The translations under genes were made by a program, and so were the position numbers. From NCBI GenBank assembly GCA_014529385.2, contig CM043966.1, forward strand, positions 42,259,537-42,323,536: a DNA stretch of 64,000 bases, in the 5' to 3' direction. A model generated the notes under the pieces. It saw only the letters and a list, made by a program, of their open reading frames with translations. It did no database searches and was not told the DNA's origin. Shown in pieces: positions 1 through 10,960 of this stretch (position 1 is the first letter of the stretch; each line of letters starts with the position of its first letter). The stretch is from Adiantum capillus-veneris. Lineage: Eukaryota; Streptophyta; Polypodiopsida; Polypodiales; Pteridaceae.

Positions 1-845
1 TTTCACATATACATCTGACAATGGTCTGCATCTATAGCCTTCTGGTGCAAGGTTGCATTGCGCAACTGGGATCAATTGGGTAAATTGTACACCAAATTTA
101 AAATAGTGGTCAATTCCGACGTATCCATCTAGCCCACTCTTAGAAGTTTTGGCAACTTCTTTATCAAGATCTTTTTCTTTGGGCTATATAATAGAGTCCA
201 ACACAGCTAAGGATGCTGAGTCCACAACCACTGCCACTGAGGGGGTTCCAACTGTTAGGGTTGAAAGTACACTAGAATCTCCTGCTTCTTGAGTCTGTAA
301 GGGTATAACTGAAAGATTTTCTTCGGCCACATTTCCACTATTTTCTCCAAGTGAGGGAGTCTGACTCTCCTTGAGCGTCTTAGATTGATTTGCTGTACCT
401 CTGTCTTCATTCTTTCGCTTCTTATTCTTCTTTGTGTTGCTCAATTTACCTAAATATTGATTGACTTTCTTAAAGCCCTCAATATATAAGTCTATAAAGT
501 TCTCACTTGGAGTGTCGTCTTGAAGCTCCACCCACCCTGATTTTGTCATTGTCACTCCTTCATAATCAACCTTCACCAATTTCTGAGCAAAGGCCACAGG
601 CTCCAACAAGTAGGAGCCACCATTGAGTAGTTTTACTCCAAGGCATGGAGACATTTCAAGATCTGAACAATCTTTCTTTATCTCCTTGACAATACCACAG
701 TCTTGAAGGGAAATTGCTCTTTATCTTGAAAGAACAAGTGGACTTTCTCATCACTTCCACCATTTGGTAAGTGAAAATCCAGATACCAAGAACTTGGTGT
801 TGAGCCTGTTGCATCAACTGACTTTGACTTTCTCTTCTGAGACAT
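1..845 (-). pseudogene. Decayed gene of unknown family, cut by the window edge
   Basis: The reading frame starts at the ATG at 845, just after an acceptor-like site (T-rich tract then ACAG, 849-852 on the plus strand). It runs leftwards through about 55 codons. A one-base frameshift near 690-720 moves it into a 156-codon frame (654-184), which has a globular N-terminal half and a K/R-rich, then S/T-rich tail. That frame ends in TAG near 184, but the same frame stays open for about 60 more codons to the window edge, so the stop looks like a lesion. I do not recognise the family and see no transposase or retrotransposon motif. The splice-like start suggests an exon of a larger gene whose first exon lies to the right. 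A retained-intron explanation for the frame breaks cannot be excluded. Confidence 0.4.
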
Positions 846-894
846 TTTCTGTAAAAAGAATGACATATATTTAGACAAGATGGATATTATTACA

Positions 895-1240
895 TCCATA
901 TGGACCTAGGTCCATAGAGTCACCTCTATGTTAAACCATGTGGTCCTAGGTCCAAAGGGTGCCAACAAAATGGTTCTACAAGTGTACCTAGGCCACTCTA
1001 TGGTTGTGTGATCACATGTTCCCTTATGACATTAGAGGACCCTCAAAGAAGTATCCCTTGAATGGCCTAAATACCCCTTTAGAGCCTCTACACCAACACC
1101 ATGTGGCAATCTGTGGCCTGAAGGCCATAGGGTCCCCTTCATGCTAGTAAGAACCTCTCTATGCTCTACATTGGCATCCTATGGCCCCAAGGCCACAAGG
1201 TGGCCACAATGTTTTAAAGAAACACTTCACAAATGTATTG
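895..1240. repeat. Palindrome-rich degenerate repeat
   Basis: The stretch contains repeated short palindromes of the type TGGACCTAGGTCCA and GGCCTGAAGGCC. About 100 bp of it (roughly 1110-1220) resembles 43220-43370: both have a GGCCTGAAG core, then a CATAGGGT block, a CTATGCTCTA block and a CCTATGGCCCC block. Both copies lie upstream of the first coding exon of a minus-strand pseudogene. Confidence 0.55.
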
Positions 1241-1305
1241 TACTTTGTTGGTGTTTAATATAATTTAATTATACAGTTTGTATATCAAAGGGGATTTTTA
1301 TAATA

Positions 1306-1341
1306 AACAAACAAACACACACACACACACACACACACATA
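1306..1341. repeat. (CA)n microsatellite
   Basis: A run of CA dinucleotides, preceded by AAAC units. Simple-sequence repeat; the short ORFs across it are artefacts. Confidence 0.9.
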
Positions 1342-1720
1342 CAAAGAGCAAAAAAACATATAGTTTTTTCATACACAGATCCCTTGTGGAAACATTTTCC
1401 AAATTGAAAACGGTATTAGTTAGTGTGGTTTGCCTTTTGGGGGTAACCCTCCTCCTTGTAAACACCCCATGGGAACTCACCCCGTAGGAGATTTTTTTGA
1501 CGTAGGGCTTTCATTACCTTAATCCTCACGCTTGCTGGCTCTCTCTGTCTCACTTAACTACGCTACAACTCATAGAAGCGTATGATACCCCCTACATTGG
1601 CTCTCTCTCCCTCTCAACTCCCCATATGTAAGCAAGAGTGGCCATAGAGGCGGCTTGGGAGGCAGTAGATACGGATTACTTGATTGTGGACGTCTTCACC
1701 TTGAACATTCCAGGAGGTGC

Positions 1721-1729
1721 TATATAAGG
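1721..1729 (+). promoter_or_regulatory. Candidate TATA box
   Basis: TATATAAGG lies in a GC-richer stretch that continues into a pyrimidine-rich region. It may be the promoter of a decayed LTR belonging to element A downstream, but I could not find a matching LTR on the far side of that element. Confidence 0.3.
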
Positions 1730-2069
1730 TGAGGGTGCGCTGGCCCCTCACTTAGTCTGTGGGTATGTTTTCCTCTGCGTGTGTATTTCAAGGAGAGGTG
1801 TGAGGGCCTTTTTGATACTAAGCAGCTATGGAGGTTGTTGAGCTAGCATCTCAGGTCGGTACACACCTTGATGATAATAGCTTGATGACATACATTAATG
1901 GTTTTTCCTGCTAAATCGTGCAGTCATCGACTAGTGGTACCTGGTTTCTTCTTTGACATTTTTTGCAACTACATAACTATGCAATTGAAGATGGCTTGTA
2001 GTACATAATTGTTTGATGATCATACTAATTACTGTTGGGATTTTGGGTATTTTAGGATGATTAGTTTTT

Positions 2070-2556
2070 TCCATTTTTTAGCTTGTACAATGCCTGTAAA
2101 TCATTTTTTATAAAGGTATTTTGATAACCCATGCACAAACAATGTAGTGGTTCTTTATGTGGCAATATTTGGATAGAAAAATGGGGCATCTTATACTTGA
2201 TATTGATGTTTGTATTGCCTAGAGTCAGGGCTGTTTTACTCTATATCTCAGACGCATGGAAATATCTGCATACTATTGCGTAGTGTAAAGGGGTTTATTT
2301 TCTTGTGGACAAAATGTTTTTTTAGCTTGTACATCACCTGTAATTCATTTTGGATGAGGTTGTTTGGGTAACCAATGCACAACCAGTATAGTGGTGCTTA
2401 ATGTGGCAATACTCGAACAAAGAAAAATGGGGGATCTTATATTTGATATTGTCATTTGTCTGGCCTAGAGTCGGGGTTGTTGGGACTCTGTATGAGGCGC
2501 ATGGAAATATATGCATACTACTACATAGTGTAAATGGGTTTTATCTTCCATTATGC
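2070..2556. repeat. Diverged tandem duplication, about 244-bp period
   Basis: GCTTGTACA at 2081 recurs at 2325. The two units run in parallel: TGCACAA, AGTGGT, TGTGGCAATA, ATGGGG, CTTATA, CTAGAGTC, CATGGAAATAT and GCATACTA appear in the same order. They differ at many positions, so the duplication is old. No reading frame is kept in both units. Confidence 0.8.
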
Positions 2557-3526
2557 CATTTTTGGGATTGTTACACTTGCAAAGGATCTCATGTGTTAGC
2601 TTATATTGCATGACACCGACATTACTGGTAACATATATGGGTTTTTTCTCTTTACTAATCTTCTTAACTTGGACTCTTTTAGTGTTTTTTCTCATTAAAC
2701 CTACAACCTCTAGTAGGTTTATATTTGTAAGCCCAAATAAATATGAGAATGTTGATTTGGCTTGCCAAAAGATGAGTTTTTTTTACAAAAAATGGGAGGT
2801 ATATATAGTTGGTATTGAGCACACTTTATGGCTTCATCTTACTTAGTAAAGCTAGTGAAATTGATGCTTGAAAAAATTGGCAAAGGTATTCTAGTATTGG
2901 TACATATCTCAAGATATTAATTAGGTTACTTTATGATTTATCGTACTTAGGAATTTGGGCCTGACAAATTGGCAAAAAAATATCTGAAAAACTAACCTAT
3001 GGGTTAAAATAGGACACTTGGATCAAAAGGGGTAATGGCCTTTTGATCAAAATGATATATATGTTAAAGGTCTGTTAAAACATTGGGTTTAAAGAAACCA
3101 TACATTTACTAGCAATAAAGGAGATAAATAAACTTTTTTTCACTAAAACAAGTGAAAAACATGAACATTTCCGACAGTGGTTTTAAGTAAAAAAGGGTTG
3201 TAAGTTGGACATGGATAATAATTGATATAGTCCATTGACACCTGTAAAACAAATCCAAGGCTAATGAATCTATTGTCTTGTTCGGATGAATGCAGGTGAG
3301 GACTCTATCCTTTCTTGGAATTTTTTGGCTTAAAGCTATTGTTTGTCAGATAGTACACCTAATCTTACCACTTGAAAAGTAATTCTTTGTTGGATCACTA
3401 TCATTGTATACTAGAATGAGGCTTCATTCTTACATGGCTAATCAATGAGGAAACGCAACAAGGACTAGCCACCTCAATGATGCCAATAGAGAAAGAAATG
3501 CAAAAACCACCTATAGCAAGGTAGGA

Positions 3527-4297
3527 ATGAGTGACATGAGGACGAGAAGAAGTCCACATGAGTCACACTTACCTTTTGAGGGATTAATGGGAGAAACACC
3601 GGCTAGAAGGGAGAGAATGGGTGCTAAACATAATCGTAGAGTCAGACCAGTAGATTTCCAAAAGTGGGTTACAAAATATAGCGGGACTGGGGACCCATAT
3701 GACCATTTGGCTAGCTGCAGACAAGTTTTGAGAGCTGAGCGCATAACTGATTTTCATACGGATTTGGGATGAGCTTGGAGGGCAAAGCTTTGACTTGGTT
3801 TCAGACCATAGCTCGTGGATCGATAACCAACTTGCCAACTTTATCCAAGAGATTTGTTGCTACTTGTTCTAAAATGGGCATAAAGCATAGTACGGTGGCA
3901 CAAATCTATAGTTTCAAACCGAAACAAGGAGAAACTGTCATAGATAGCATGAGTCAAATGAGGCAGTACATTGACAGATGCCCAGAGTTAGAGATTCAAA
4001 TCGAGGAAAGACTAATCTCACTATTTCTAGACGAGCTATTAAACAAATTTTGCATGCTATTTTGTCCAATAAAAAACATATGACGTGGGACGCATGGAGT
4101 CTAGATGCAATTGACTTGAGTGATAATTGTGAGATCTTCAATGAGGAAAGCAAAGCTAAAGATACTCAAAGTGAGAGAAACACATCCACTGTGCCAACAC
4201 AAGTAGAATCAATAGATATAGCTCATGCCAATGTGATAGAGGACATGCTTAAACACATGAAGGAAATGATGAACAACATACAAAGAATTCCAATGTA
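3527..4297 (+). pseudogene. gag of element A (broken)
   Basis: The capsid region reads as a retrotransposon gag: a KWVTKYSGTGDPYDHL block, a RQVLRAERITDFHT block, then SLEGKALTWFQ. The frame changes near 3770 and again near 3980-4080, so three frames must be joined to follow it. The C-terminal part (to 4297) is hydrophilic. The product would be the structural capsid protein packaging element RNA in the cytoplasm. As it stands it cannot be made in full. Confidence 0.7.
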
Positions 4298-4375
4298 AGG
4301 CCCAGTGCAGGGAAAAAATTAGGGACAACCTATGCACTATTGAAGGGAAATGAACAAATCATGAGACAAATGAGT

Positions 4376-4850
4376 GCTACTACAATATGAAATATGATGG
4401 AAATGTCCAGTATGTGCCAATGAGGCCACATGGGCAACCCATGTATACATACCCGTGCAATATGGCACCCATGCAAAGATCACCCATGAACATGGAGAGA
4501 CCATAGCCAATATTAGGTCAGCAACCTCCACTTCCAGGGAATAGATCTATACCGATCAAGTACATGGTGTATGAGGAACAAACGGAGGAACATGCACTAG
4601 TACCCATTACTCCATATCCTAAGACTAGTTCAGTAACAATGGGGATAGAAGAAGAGTGGTATAACCAACCTACTCCAGTCCCTATAGATTTTATATACCA
4701 AGCACCCACTAATACATCACTTGTTTGACCATTAGAAAAATGACTGCCTTGAACCGGATAAGAATATGAGACCTATAGAGGCATATTGTGGAGCATGCAT
4801 ATGCAAGGGTGGACACTTTCTTGAGGACTACTCTAGGAATCTGACGAATA
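4376..4850 (+). pseudogene. Proline/methionine-rich gag tail and degraded zinc knuckle of element A
   Basis: This frame is rich in Pro, Met and Tyr, then reaches a CCHC-like knuckle near 4785-4840 with Cys-x2-Cys and His at the expected spacing. The last Cys is replaced by Tyr. In gag proteins such knuckles bind the element RNA. The lost ligand and the stops on either side fit decay. Confidence 0.4.
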
Positions 4851-5120
4851 AAGGGAAAATTACTTTAAACATTATCCAAGTGGTGCCGAGTAGTTAATCA
4901 AAAGGGGAACCGATAATTCATGTTTAAGTGATGACTAGAGCACAAACCAAGCAATACAAACAAAAAAATGCAAATGGATCGGATAAATTCAGTAATTCCT
5001 CCAAAAACTCCAAGAAAGAAAGACGCAAAAGATATGAACGCAAGAGACAAACGAAATAAGATCGAGGGGAAGATACAGAAGAAGATAGAAGAAAAAATAC
5101 AGTCTCCTTCAACAGATTTT

Positions 5121-5220
5121 GAGGAACCCAAACCAAAATCAACTGGATCCGTTCTGGGTGATAAAATTTTGAGGAACCCAAACCAAAATCAACTCGATCT
5201 GTTTTGGGTGATAAAATTTA
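5121..5220. repeat. 50-bp tandem duplication in the gag-pol linker of element A
   Basis: GAGGAACCCAAACCAAAATC occurs at 5121 and 5171, and the copies stay in register for 50 bp with few differences. Because 50 is not a multiple of three, the duplication shifts the reading frame. A second, 18-bp duplication lies near 5840-5878. Confidence 0.85.
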
Positions 5221-6061
5221 CGAACCAATCAATGCAGCTTTGCAAGCTTTTCAAGATGGAGTAAAAGCCGAGCAAATGTTGGAAAACCAATGGAATAACT
5301 ATCCAACACCTGAAATGGAAGTAGTCAAATTAGAAAGCTTACAAAAACCTAGTGCATATCACACAAGCCCTGATGGAAAACAGAATCCTCAGCAGGAAGA
5401 TATAGGAGAACCAAAAGAAGTTGAGACAAAATCCTAAGAGAAAAAGCTTAAGAAAATAAAAGGTCAAAAAACTAGGAAAACAATGAATTACAACTACCTA
5501 AACTGGAAGTTCTGAATGTGAACAAGGATGGGATGGGGTGCTGATAGTTGAGGACAACTAGCCAAACTATCTGTCGAAACGAGTTAGGGAAGCAAAAAAT
5601 GGGAGCTTGACTCTAAAAATCAGCGCCAATATAAGAAGTTCAATTTTATAGATTGCATAAAAGACAAGATAATTGGAAGATATCCAAACGTAGAGCATGC
5701 AAAGATACAAAACCAAACAAAACCAGGGTCGATTAAGCCGGATAAAATCAAAGGAAAAGAACCTCTAGTGACCAAGATGGAATGAAAAGCAACATACAAA
5801 GAACTGAAACAAACCTTGAAAGAAGTATGGACCACGGAAATGGAATCCGATAGTGACAAATGGAATCCGATAGTGACAAAGAAATAGACTTTACAACATC
5901 GTAGGATCGTTGCAGAGCAACCCTTGCGACAATCAATAGAGTAGGGAAATTCCTTTGAACGACTAAAATATGCTAAACAAATTGACCTTGTAGAGAGTGG
6001 AGAAGAACCAAAACCGGCATACATAGCCAAGGATCTATAACAAGAAGAAGAGGAAATTCTC

Positions 6062-7192
6062 GTGATAATGTTAAAAGAATACAGGGATGTTTTTGCATGG
6101 TCTTATAAAGATCTCAAAGGGGTGGATCCTGCCATATGCCAGCACACTATCCCTATGAGAGATGATGCTAATCCAAGTAGACAAAGACCATATACCTATA
6201 ACGATACCTTTGCCAAGAAAATCAAGGAAGAAATAGAGAAACTCAAGCAGGTTGAGTTTATCTATGAAATAGAACACACTAATTGGGTATCACCAAAGGT
6301 ATTGGTGCCTAAAAAGAATGGAAAACTTAGAATGTGTGTAAATCTCAAAAGGTGAACTCCACCGCCATACATGATAACATCCTCTTCCAATCACCGATCA
6401 CGTGCTAGAATGGGTAGCCGGCAAGGAAGCCTATAGCTTTTTGGATGGCTTCTCTGGATACAACCAATTGACTATTGATCCCAAGGACCAACATAAAACG
6501 GCCTTCACCATGAAGTGGGGATTTTTTCCCCATTGACTAATACCTTTTGGATTGACCAATGCACTCGCAACATTTTAGAGGTTAATGAGCCATGCCTTTA
6601 GGGAATATTTGCAAAAGTTCTTGGAAATAAACATGGATGATCTTTGTGTGCACTCCACAAAATGAGAAAGCATTTATGATGTGTCTTTGAGAAATCCCTT
6701 CCATATAGCATTTGCTTAAATCCTAAAAAATATGTTTTTATGGTTAGACAACACAAAATTCTTGGATATATTGTGTCAAAAAATGGTATAGCCACAAACA
6801 TGGAAAAGGTGGCAGTGATCACAAAATTTATGGGACATTGTGGTTACTATCATAGGTTTATCTACATGTATGTGGTAATTGCTCGGCCCATATATATCCT
6901 TATCACTCACTTTGAATGGGCTAATGAATGTGAGGAATCCTTCCAAAAGCTTAAACAAGCTTTGAGATCATCACCAATACTAAAAGTTCCAGACTGGAAC
7001 AAAGTGTTCCACATACATGTTGATGATTCAAGTTATGCCATCGACTGCATCTTAGCCCAGCCAAAGAAGGAGCAATGGATTTTTCGATCTCCTATGCTAG
7101 TAGAAAATTAATCTGGCGACAAAGAACTATACAACCACATAAAAAGAAGGTCTTGGTATGGTGTATTCATTCAAGAAATTTCGACACTATTT
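6062..7192 (+). pseudogene. Reverse transcriptase and start of RNase H, element A (broken)
   Basis: The N-terminal part is clear: DVFAWSYKDL, a WVSPKVLVPKKNGKLRMCV fingers block, then in other frames AYSFLDGFSGYNQ, KTAFTMKWG, the PFGLTNA block and NMDDLCVHS as the catalytic Asp-Asp box. The connection domain follows (LGYIVSKNGI, then the FEWANECEESFQKLK block). The RNase H start (IHVDDSSYAI) reads to about FKKFRHYL at 7192, where homology stops abruptly. At least four frame changes or stops are present. Confidence 0.75.
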
Positions 7193-8186
7193 GCATTAGG
7201 AGAAACTTGGACTCAATTTTGGGCCCTGTAAGAAACGCCAACTCAGCATAGAGAGAGGTAATTATAAAAAATACAAAAGTTTTTTTTGGAATTCTATTTC
7301 TCATAGTACATACGTAAAAGTTTTCTCAATCACTTAAATGCATGCTCATACAAAATGCTTTTTGAGAGCCCAACTTAAGTGTACACAAAAATCCATGGCT
7401 GTGAATCTTAATGAATGATGTGATGTGTGATGAGAGAAAACACATAAGAGTTGTTTTCAAAATATAAAAATAATACCACGGATGCATCCGGAACGTCCAA
7501 AAACCTCAGGATAGCTCTTTAACATTTTTAAACCTTAGGATAGCTCTTTAAGCTTAGGGCCTCATGAGGTCAGTACCAAGCGAAGAGACGCCCTCTGTTC
7601 GCTTGGTACTGACCTCATGAGGCCCTAGGCTTCAAAATGCTATATCTTGAGCTAGAGACGTCAGATTTCAGTGTTTTAAAGAGCTATCCTAAGGTTTTTG
7701 GACGTTTCGGATGCATTCGTGGGCCTAAAAATGCTATACCTTAATCCTAGGGCCTCATGAAGTCAGAATCAAACGAATAGAGGTCTCAAAGATCCCTCAA
7801 GGGCCTTTATTCGCTTGGTTCTGACTCATTCATAGTCTTAAATAGTACCTATCAATCACTATCAAGTATGCTCAGTTTGAATCTAGATTGCGAGTACTTC
7901 ATAAAAAGGTGATTGATACTTGCACGAGATGCACAAGTACAAGTACTTCACTTTATAGGATAGCAATAGCGGGTCATAAAAAGGCGTTCGGCGCTTGTGC
8001 AAGATGTCATTATCAAGCCCCTTACTTTTTTGATGATAGTGACAATTTCACCAAAATGGTTTTCATGGACATTTTCAAAATGAGAAAAAAGGGTTTTTCA
8101 ACGTAACGTTAGCCTTCTTCCTATTGGCTAAGGAGCATTCTCTCACTATAGCTAAAAGGCCCGAAAATGAGTCCATTTCTTTCCTA
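7193..8186. repeat. About 1-kb insertion containing nested foldback hairpins
   Basis: The insertion splits the RNase H domain of element A: coding stops near 7192 and resumes with FVFFVDHQALLYLV near 8187. It contains a perfect inverted repeat of 29 bp (7556-7584 and 7598-7626) around a 13-base loop. An outer, imperfect inverted repeat of about 42 bp (7480-7521 and 7676-7719) encloses it. A third, weaker hairpin lies at about 7745-7840. The insert encodes only a short ORF (7888-8106) with a few Cys residues and no recognised domain. It resembles a foldback or MITE-like non-autonomous element, but I could not define its ends or a target duplication. Confidence 0.6.
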
Positions 8187-8510
8187 ATGTTAGCCATCAA
8201 GTTTGTCTTCTTCGTAGACCATCAAGCCTTACTCTACTTGGTAAATAAGCCATGCAATTTAGGAAGGATAGTAAGATGGTTTATCATCCTACTTGAATTT
8301 GACTTCATCGTCGTGGTAAAAAAAGGCAGGACTCACCAACGGGCATATCACTTGTCAAGACTCACCAAGGGGGAAGCACTGAAAGGCGTAGACTATGACT
8401 TAACCGATGCATATTTGTTCTCTCTGGAAATGATTCTAAGATGGTCAGAAGAACTTGTGTCTTTAATGACTGTAGAACAAGTGGATTCTCAAATACCAAT
8501 TCCTATTACA
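8187..8510 (+). pseudogene. C-terminal RNase H of element A (fragment)
   Basis: It begins with VDHQALLYLVNK and continues through a WFIILLEFDFIVVVKKG block to the AYHLSRL end typical of gypsy RNase H, then a linker to integrase. The N-terminal half lies before the foldback insertion. The enzyme would degrade RNA in RNA-DNA hybrids during reverse transcription; here it is only a fragment. Confidence 0.7.
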
Positions 8511-8520
8511 CCATGATTGA

Positions 8521-9790
8521 TTCAGCAATCGGCCCTATATCAATTGTTGGCGGGAGGATTGTGTCATAAAAATGAGGATGGAATCATGCTCTTGTGCATC
8601 AATCGTGAGGAGCAAGAAGCCTATTTGAGTCAAGCTCATACCACAATCATAGGTGTACACTTTGCATGAGACCAAACCCTACAAAGATTAACCTGGTTGG
8701 GTGTTTACTAGCCTAACATGAAGAGAGATGTTCATCACTATGTGAATGATTGCTCTCAATGTAAAGAAAAATCCTCCATACGCCATGCCATTCTATTCCA
8801 CATTTCAGTCACACCCCAATTGAGAAGATACCTGGTTGAGTATCTGAGTAACAAAATATTCTCAAAAGACATGAGTAAAAGACAAAAAAAAGAGCAATAG
8901 AAAGTGAGGTAGCCAACTATACAATGATTGGAAACCAACTCTATCGATGCAAAAAAGGTCAACAACTTAGACTGTGTGCCAATGAAGAGGAGTATCTTCC
9001 TATTATGGAACAAGCTCACTCAGGTCTAGCACGGGGCCACTTCTCTCACAAGACCACATCCAAGGCTATATTGATGGCATGCATTTGGTGGCCACTTTAT
9101 TTGCTAATGTGAAAAAATTTGTTTGACGATGCGATGCATGTCAACAAGCAAAGATGCCAACTAGAATGGATCACATGCCACTACGACCTATGATGGGAGC
9201 ACGTGCATTTTCTAAATGGGGTATAGAATTTGTAGGTCCAATAAAACCACCAGCTTACAAAACTCAGGTGCAATATATTATCCTGGAAATAGACTACTTA
9301 ACTAAGTGGGCTAAGCCACGAGCCACCCAGAAGAATGATGTTAGAACTACTACTGCATTCCTATACGAATGCATCTTTACTAGATAGGGACTTACTTCCT
9401 CAATGAGGTGATAGAATATGCAAGTCTAGATGAGTTCATGGTAATCCATAACAAATATGCACCCTACCACCCCCAAGCAAATGGTCAAGCAGAACATACA
9501 AACAAAATTTTGAGCTTTGTACTAACCAGAATTGTTTGTTCGGGTGGAACGTATTGGGAAATGCATCTTCACTCTACCTTATGGGCTTAACATGTTTCCT
9601 TTAAGATGGCTTTGAACGCAACTCCTTTTAATTTGGTATGTGACTTGGATGCAATATTTATAATGGAATTCTTATTACCCACACTCAGAGTTATAACTGA
9701 GTTGGAATGGAAAGGGCAAGAGTTTTCAAAACGACTCAAGGACTTAGAACGCCTAGATGAGCAATGATTAGCGTCCATTTCCCACATATA
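8521..9790 (+). pseudogene. Integrase of element A with two zinc-binding segments (broken)
   Basis: Two successive HHCC-type segments can be read. The first has QAHTT...VHF and the DCSQCKEK cysteines (about 8600-8775). The second has QAHSGLARGHF, a WWP block and CDACQQAK (about 8990-9160). The core follows: FSKWGIEFVGP with Glu at the position usually held by the first catalytic Asp, a region matching the second Asp, and YHPQANGQAEHTNK with the catalytic Glu (about 9460-9500). Several stops and frame changes separate the pieces. Integrase would insert the DNA copy into the nuclear genome. Confidence 0.65.
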
Positions 9791-9794
9791 TGCA

Positions 9795-10133
9795 CAAAAA
9801 AGGAAACAAAAACAGTTCTTTGACTCGCATTTGATGAGTAAAGTTTTTAAATTAGGGGATTTAGTCCTAGTTTACTCGTCGAAACAACATATACCCAAGG
9901 TCAAGAACAAAGGACATGGTCCTTTTGTCCTTGAAGATGTTTCACCAAGTGGGGAAATCAAGTTAACCAATGTAGATAGAGTGGAAAAATGGATTAGTGG
10001 ATGTCGACTCTGCAAATACAACCTTCCCTTAACTATTGAGCAAAGAATGCAAGCATTGAAGGAAACGAAGCTTGAACGAAAACAAGTTATTGAGGAGGTT
10101 CAAGAAGAAGCTCGCATTCAAGTTCTTAAATGA
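9795..10133 (+). pseudogene. Integrase C-terminal domain of element A
   Basis: The 100-codon frame carries the typical C-terminal integrase block: FKLGDLVLVYSSKQH, a GHGPFVL block and a WISGCRLCKY end, then a charged helix. No chromodomain is visible. It continues from the core by frame changes near 9740-9830. Confidence 0.65.
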
Positions 10134-10230
10134 AAAACTGCAAGGAAACCTGTTCTCCAAACTGTTCCACTCAGTATTATCCACATTCAACCCTTAGCAG
10201 AGGATGAGGTCGAGAATGATGACGAGTCGC

Positions 10231-10551
10231 TAGATGGACTTGATATGAAAATCAATGTGAATATGAATGACGCTTACAAAGTTAAAGATTTAGCGGATAC
10301 AGGAGCCTGAGTCAATGCGGTCAACTATTCCACTTACTGCAAAAACAACTACTTGACTACTTGAGTATTGTCAATGTGCAACAAGAGCATCACTCCAACT
10401 TTAGGAAAGGTCAACTTGAATATTATGGTTCATGGATTCTCTTGCCTTCATACTTTCATATGTATAGCGGATGAACACATAAATGAAACACCTAATATTA
10501 GGTGTTTTGTTTTTGAGAACCTACATAGCAATTCAGGATTGGCATGCTAGA
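10231..10551 (+). pseudogene. Retropepsin-like ORF downstream of integrase, element A
   Basis: One frame reads KVKDLADTGA followed by an in-frame TGA, then VNAVNY, later GKVNLNIMVHGFSCLHTF. Asp-Thr-Gly-Ala followed by a beta-rich stretch with a Gly-containing second half is the pattern of a retroviral-type aspartic protease. The TGA sits where Ser (TCA) is common after DTGA, and a second TGA follows near 10360. Its position after integrase is unusual, because gypsy elements normally place protease between gag and RT. Assignment rests on short motifs only. Confidence 0.4.
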
Positions 10552-10689
10552 TTCTAGAGTTCACACTCAAAGGAGATACTAAAATATCATTTGCATAGAA
10601 TAAATAGGAATGGAAAGAAGCTTTGGGTGATTAACAATCAAACAAGCATGAGTCATCAACCACAATTACAACTACAACTCCAATAAGGA

Positions 10690-10960
10690 CTTCAACTACT
10701 CTACCAATGCAAGGAGCCTGGCAAGTTTGGGTACCCAAAAGTCAGCTTGTCAACTGATCTCAGCAAATCTGGGAACCCAAAAGATTGCTATGCACCGCCA
10801 ACAACCCTAAGGGAAAACAGTTATATCCATCTGTTCAACAAGAACCACCGCTACTAAAGATGAAATGGATATGGCAACCAAAGAATAAATATGCAGCTCA
10901 TAGTAGAAGACCAATTGCCCAAACAAACACGTGAAAATGGACAAGGCATATCGATCTTGA
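10690..10960 (+). other. Tryptophan-Pro-Lys repeated tail after the protease-like ORF
   Basis: One frame contains the spaced motifs WVPK, WEPK and WQPK between 10715 and 10890, separated by Gln/Lys-rich linkers. It looks like a low-complexity tail of the element A coding region. Stops interrupt it. Confidence 0.3.

Larger units (their letters stand above)
1241..3470. other. Non-coding stretch without a supported gene
   Basis: AT-rich sequence holding the microsatellite, TATA-like site and tandem duplication listed separately. At 3020-3045 a small perfect hairpin has GATCAAAAGG and CCTTTTGATC arms. The short ORFs on both strands (up to 97 codons) show no motif and no support from the duplicated copy. 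It may include the degraded 5' LTR and leader of element A, which begins its gag near 3527. Confidence 0.5.
3470..10960 (+). mobile_element. Element A: old, broken Ty3/gypsy retrotransposon
   Basis: Gag, RT, RNase H and integrase remnants occur in the usual gypsy order on the plus strand, interrupted by many frameshifts and stops. A foldback insertion separates the two halves of RNase H. The visible RNase H is the ordinary retroviral type, and I see no archaeal-type second copy. Protease-like coding follows integrase. Terminal repeats could not be identified, so the ends are approximate. This is the oldest element in the window by level of decay. Confidence 0.8.

Noticed and set aside
1278-1487. 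Overlapping ORFs across the (CA)n run
   Set aside because: They arise from the dinucleotide repeat, which stays open in several frames.
7888-8106. Zinc-finger gene within the foldback insertion
   Set aside because: A few Cys residues occur, but their spacing fits no known finger and the ORF is short.
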